This document shows positions 6,101 to 7,809 of a stretch of 7,809 nt of DNA, piece after piece. Source of the stretch: JBOGED01 sp050743625 (GTDB taxonomy: Bacteria; Actinomycetota; Nitriliruptoria; Euzebyales; Egibacteraceae). The position numbers were made by a program, and so were the translations under genes. The notes beneath the pieces were generated by a model. That model saw only the letters and a list, made by a program, of their open reading frames with translations. It searched no databases and had not been told where the DNA came from. The stretch spans positions 1-7,809 of the forward strand of contig JBOGED010000397.1 of NCBI GenBank assembly GCA_050743625.1, given 5' to 3'. Position 1 is the stretch's first letter; each line of letters starts with the position of its first letter.

Positions 6101-7809
6101 AGTGCCAGGATGACGTCGGGGCGTTCGCGGTGCATCCGGCGCTGTTGGACGCCGCACTCCACGCGGTGGCCTTCGGCCCGTTCACACGCACAGAGGCGGA
6201 TGGGGAGAGCGTGCGGCTTCCGTTCTTGTGGGGTGGGGTGCGTGTGCATGCCACGGGCGCTTCGATGTTGCGTGTGCGGCTGTGGCCAGCCGGGCCTGAC
6301 GCGGTGGGGTTGGAGGTGGCTGACGGCGCCGGCGGGCTCGTGGCCTCGATCGAGTCGTTAACCCTGCGGCCGGTGCCCGCTGAGCAGTTGCGGGCTCGCA
6401 ACGGGTTTCACCAGTCGTTGTTCGGTGTGGAGTGGGCTCGGCTGCCGATCGAGCCGGATGCGTCAGCGGCGGCCGGCCAGTGGGCCATGGTGGGTGATGA
6501 AGGGCTGGGGTTGGCCGCCGGGTTAGCGGCGGCCGGGGTGGCGGTAGCGGGGCATGCGGATCTGGAGTCGTTGGTCGAGGCGGTTGCCGCTGGTGGTCCG
6601 GTCCCCCAGGTGGTGTTGGCCGGGTGTGCCCGCGAGGTTGGGGCCGGCGGGATGGTACAGGCGGCGCATGCCCTTACGCATCGGGTGTTGGCCCTGGTCC
6701 AGTCCTGGCTTGCCGACGACCGGTTCGGCTCGTCGCGGTTGGTGGTCCTGACCCGCGGCGCGGTCGCGGTGGGCGATGAGGATGTGACGGACCTGGGATG
6801 CGCGCCCGTGTGGGGGTTAGTGCGCTCGGCACAATCGGAAAGCCCCGGCCGGCTCGTCCTGGTCGACCTCGACGAGGTGGACGATCCAGAGGGCTCCTGT
6901 CGGGTGTTACCGGCGGCGTTGGCGTGCGGTGAGCCGCAAATGGCCTTGCGTCAGGGCAGCGTGCTCGTCCCCCGGCTGGCCCGGATCGCGTTGGCCGAAG
7001 TAAAGACCGAGACCGCCCGTCCGCTGTTCGATCCGCAGGGTGCGGTGTTGATCACGGGCGGCACGGGGGCGTTGGGTGGGGTGGTCGCCCGCCATCTGGT
7101 AGCTGAGCACGGGGTGCGGCGAGTGGTACTGGCCAGCCGCGGCGGGCCCCAAGCTTCGGGCTCGGGCGAGTTGGAGGCCGAGCTGACCGAGCTGGGCGCC
7201 CAGGTCACGGTGGCGGCGTGCGATGTCAGCGATCGTGACGCGCTGGCGGGGCTGGTGGGCTCGGTGCTCGCCGAGGGCCCGTACAGCGCGGGGGTGCACG
7301 CCGCGGGGGCACTCGACGACGGGATCCTCGCCTCGTTGACACCGGGGCGTCTGGATGGGGTGTTGGCGGCCAAGGCGGACGCCGCGTGGTATCTCCACGA
7401 GCTCACCCAAGATCTCGACCTGTCGGCGTTCGTGCTGTTCTCCTCGGTCGCGGGTGTGCTCGGCGGCCCAGGTCAGGCCAACTACGCGGCCGCGAACACG
7501 TTTTTGGACGCCTTGGCGGCTCATCGTCGGGCGCGTGGCTTGGCCGCGGTCTCGCTGGCGTGGGGCTTGTGGGCTCGGCTCGGGGCTATGGCCGGTGACC
7601 TGGGCGAGGCCGACCTGGCGCGCATGGCCCGCCAGGGGGTCCTCCCTCTGTCGGCCGAGCAGGGGTTGGCGTTGCTCGACGCCGCTCTTGGCGTGGACGA
7701 GGCCGTGGTCTGCCCGGTCCAGTGGGACAGCGCGGCGTTGCGCGCTCAGGCTCAGGCTGGGATGGCGCCGGCGCTGCTGCGGGCCCTGGTCCGCGGCCCG
7801 GCCCGACGC
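1..7809 (+). CDS. Type I modular polyketide synthase, internal fragment (two incomplete modules)
   Basis: Frame +1 reads through all 2603 codons without a stop and has no start or stop of its own, so this is an internal piece of a much longer gene. Domain order is (AT)-DH-KR-ACP | KS-AT-DH-KR-(ACP); bracketed domains lie outside the window. Recognisable signatures include the KS active site DTACSSS, AT GHSQGE, DH HxxxGxxxxP, KR TGGTGALG and ACP GFDSL. The enzyme is a cytoplasmic assembly line that condenses malonyl-type extender units on carrier-bound phosphopantetheine arms. Each module here should leave an alpha,beta-double bond, since KR and DH look intact and no enoylreductase is present. 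AT domains are integrated, so this is a cis-AT system of actinomycete type. Codons are GC-rich at position three, but there are ten TTA and many TTG leucine codons. The compound made cannot be identified from two modules, so no gene symbol is given. Confidence 0.97.
196..1038 (+). other. Dehydratase domain, module A (DH-A)
   Basis: Codons 66-346 form a double-hotdog PKS dehydratase, which removes water from the beta-hydroxyacyl-ACP made by KR-A to give an alpha,beta-enoyl chain. It begins at HPLLG (codon 66). The N-terminal hotdog holds the catalytic His98 in an exact HxxxGxxxxP motif (H98, G102, P107). The C-terminal hotdog has the YGPAF motif (codons 229-233), the catalytic Asp271 in HPALLDAALH, and LPFSW (codons 293-297). 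Both catalytic residues are present, so the domain is predicted active. Compared with DH-B, the loop between the two hotdogs (about codons 163-203) differs in length and is rich in Asp, Glu and His. The length of about 280 residues is usual for the family. Confidence 0.93.
1072..2430 (+). other. Ketoreductase, module A (structural plus catalytic halves; B-type)
   Basis: This is the NADPH-dependent reductase that converts the beta-ketoacyl-ACP to a beta-hydroxyl. The structural subdomain runs from about codon 358 (SLFCVDW) through LVTRGAVAVG and WGLVRSAQSESPGR to VPRLAR (codon 544). The catalytic Rossmann half starts near codon 561 with the cofactor motif TGGTGALG (566-573). Catalytic residues by position are Lys672, Ser696 in LFSSIAG, Tyr709 in ANYAAAN and Asn713. 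Leu652-Asp653-Asp654 forms the LDD motif of B-type KRs, which set a D-configured hydroxyl, the form normally handed to a DH. A Pro lies five residues before the Tyr (Pro704). WGPW follows at codons 215-218 of the line of conserved blocks near nt 2209. The two halves are joined directly (about 16 residues), so no enoylreductase is inserted. The domain is predicted active. Confidence 0.94.
2521..2745 (+). other. Acyl carrier protein domain, module A (ACP-A)
   Basis: Codons 841-915 match a PKS carrier domain of about 75 residues. It has a helix ending in AAEAALVLG, then the phosphopantetheine attachment motif LGFDSLTAVEFRNRL with modified Ser880 (TCC at 2638-2640), then LPATLVFDYPTP before the last helix. 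The more common wording of the motif has LRNRL where this one has FRNRL, a conservative change. The domain carries the growing chain of module A to KR-A and DH-A and passes it to KS-B. It is followed on the same polypeptide by the next KS, so no docking domain is needed at this junction. Confidence 0.95.
2746..2814 (+). other. Intermodular ACP-KS linker
   Basis: About 23 codons (916-938) rich in Ala, Val, Arg and Pro join ACP-A to KS-B. The linker is short and shows no stop, start, ribosome binding site or coiled-coil docking helices. Modules A and B therefore lie on one polypeptide and transfer the chain in cis. Confidence 0.8.
2815..4092 (+). other. Ketosynthase domain, module B (KS-B)
   Basis: Codons 939-1364 form a full-length beta-ketoacyl synthase (about 425 residues) that takes the chain from ACP-A and condenses it with the unit loaded by AT-B. 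It starts at EPVAIVGAGCRFPGG. It contains DPQQRLLLE (about codon 1027), the nucleophile Cys1111 in DTACSSS (TGC at 3331-3333), His1246 in EAHGTGT and His1286 in KSNIGHAQAAAG, and it ends at the block GMSGTNAHLILEQ. The Cys-His-His triad is complete, so this is an elongating KS and not a decarboxylating KSQ or an inactive form. Small departures from the commonest actinomycete wording (DALAIDPQQR, ETSRQRAVSPDG) do not touch catalytic positions. Confidence 0.97.
4093..4416 (+). other. KS-AT linker domain, module B
   Basis: Codons 1365-1472 bridge KS-B and AT-B. The first part (SPPAEHVVSAPDSRPADGG) is a flexible Pro/Ala/Ser-rich stretch. The rest has the usual WVVSGRGQGALAGQARRLAEHL start of the compact alpha/beta adaptor found between KS and AT in modular PKSs. 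From here on third-position G and TTA/TTG leucine codons become more frequent than in the KS, which is constrained and more conserved. Confidence 0.8.
4417..5310 (+). other. Acyltransferase domain, module B (AT-B), branched-extender type with unusual QAGH motif
   Basis: Codons 1473-1770 form an extender-unit AT that moves an acyl group from CoA to the ACP of the same module. It has VFPGQGSQW (codons 1477-1485), the nucleophile Ser1566 in GHSQGE, Arg1591 in ALRSQ, and catalytic His1669. Two specificity signatures look like the methylmalonyl family: RVDVLQ (1533-1538, normally RVDVVQ) and Gln after the active Ser in GHSQG. Malonyl ATs usually have a small aliphatic residue at that Gln position. 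The third signature, the tetrapeptide ending in the catalytic His, is QAGH (1666-1669). It should be YASH for methylmalonyl or HAFH for malonyl, and xAGH variants are associated with ethylmalonyl and some other bulkier units. I infer a branched extender, methyl or ethyl, and cannot choose firmly between them. Confidence 0.93.
5311..5463 (+). other. Post-AT linker, module B
   Basis: Codons 1771-1821 run from the end of AT-B to LPTYAFQRQRYWL (codons 1809-1821), the conserved peptide that wraps back over the KS-AT block. Unlike the module A copy, it has the usual Arg before YW. Its third codon positions are G-rich, in contrast to the C-rich module A linker. Confidence 0.85.
5518..6378 (+). other. 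Dehydratase domain, module B (DH-B)
   Basis: Codons 1840-2126 form the second PKS dehydratase, acting on the beta-hydroxyl made by KR-B. Catalytic His1872 sits in an exact HxxxGxxxxP motif (H1872, G1876, P1881). YGPAF is at codons 2008-2012, catalytic Asp2050 is in HPALLDAALH, and LPFLW (2073-2077) replaces LPFSW. Both catalytic residues are intact, so activity is predicted. The domain is about six residues longer than DH-A, with the differences mostly between EWTRHASGV and VWPP. With a branched extender from AT-B, the product would be an alpha-alkyl-substituted enoyl thioester. Confidence 0.93.
6409..7791 (+). other. Ketoreductase, module B (structural plus catalytic halves; B-type)
   Basis: This is the NADPH-dependent ketoreductase of module B. 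The structural half starts at SLFGVEW (codon 2138) and includes LTRGAVAVG, WGLVRSAQSESPGR and VPRLAR (2323-2328). The catalytic half has TGGTGALG (2352-2359), Lys2458, Ser2482 in LFSSVAG, Tyr2495 in ANYAAAN and Asn2499. LDD at 2438-2440 marks it as B-type, and Pro2490 is five residues before the Tyr, as in KR-A. WGLW replaces the more usual WGPW. Gly2431 stands where KR-A has Val in the strand leading into HAAG, probably without effect on catalysis. No enoylreductase lies between the halves. All catalytic residues are present, so activity is predicted. Confidence 0.93.
7792..7809 (+). other. KR-ACP linker of module B, cut by the window end
   Basis: The last six codons (RGPARR) match the position of RNPVRP after KR-A, about 30 codons before ACP-A begins. 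The ACP of module B is therefore expected immediately downstream. Whether another module, a docking domain or a thioesterase follows cannot be seen. Confidence 0.75.

Larger units (their letters stand above)
5425..7791 (+). repeat. Direct repeat, copy 2: linker-DH-KR of module B
   Basis: This is the partner of 103-2430. Conserved blocks around WGLVRSAQSESPGR, the KR cofactor loop, the GSGELEAELTELGA peptide and the ANYAAANTFLDALAAHRRARG peptide are nearly the same in DNA as well as protein. The DH centre and the start of the KR structural half have diverged more. The pattern fits duplication of a module followed by divergence, or gene conversion. Confidence 0.85.

Overview
The window lies entirely inside one gene. 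Frame +1 is open from the first base to the last (7809 nt, 2603 codons, no stop), and it encodes part of a giant multimodular type I polyketide synthase (PKS) of the cis-AT kind. Neither the start nor the stop of the gene is present. No RNA gene, promoter, terminator, mobile element or CRISPR array is visible, and there is no intergenic DNA. The base composition is very GC-rich with strong third-position G/C bias, which points to an actinomycete. Frequent TTG and ten TTA leucine codons are unusual for a typical Streptomyces gene and make a non-Streptomyces actinomycete, or a bldA-dependent cluster, worth considering.

Layout: the window opens in the linker just after an acyltransferase (AT) whose body lies upstream. 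The rest of that module (called module A here) follows: dehydratase DH-A (about 196-1038), ketoreductase KR-A with its structural half (about 1072-2430) and acyl carrier protein ACP-A (about 2521-2745). A short linker on the same polypeptide leads to module B: ketosynthase KS-B (2815-4092), KS-AT linker, AT-B (4417-5310), post-AT linker, DH-B (5518-6378) and KR-B (6409-7791). The window stops in the linker just before the expected ACP of module B. Neither module has an enoylreductase.

Working together, each module should extend the chain by one unit, reduce the beta-keto group (both KRs carry the LDD motif of B-type enzymes) and dehydrate it (both DHs keep the catalytic His and Asp). The expected output is two successive double bonds, a conjugated diene segment, with an alpha branch at the unit added by module B. 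AT-B looks like the methylmalonyl family in most motifs, but its specificity tetrapeptide is QAGH instead of YASH or HAFH. This resembles the xAGH motifs linked to ethylmalonyl-type extender units.

The DH-KR halves of the two modules are strongly similar at DNA level, which fits module duplication or gene conversion. The first 40 codons use C at the third position far more than what follows, and the change falls at the conserved post-AT linker, a natural point for AT exchange. I found no new class of system. The AT motif and the apparent recombination joint are the most interesting points.
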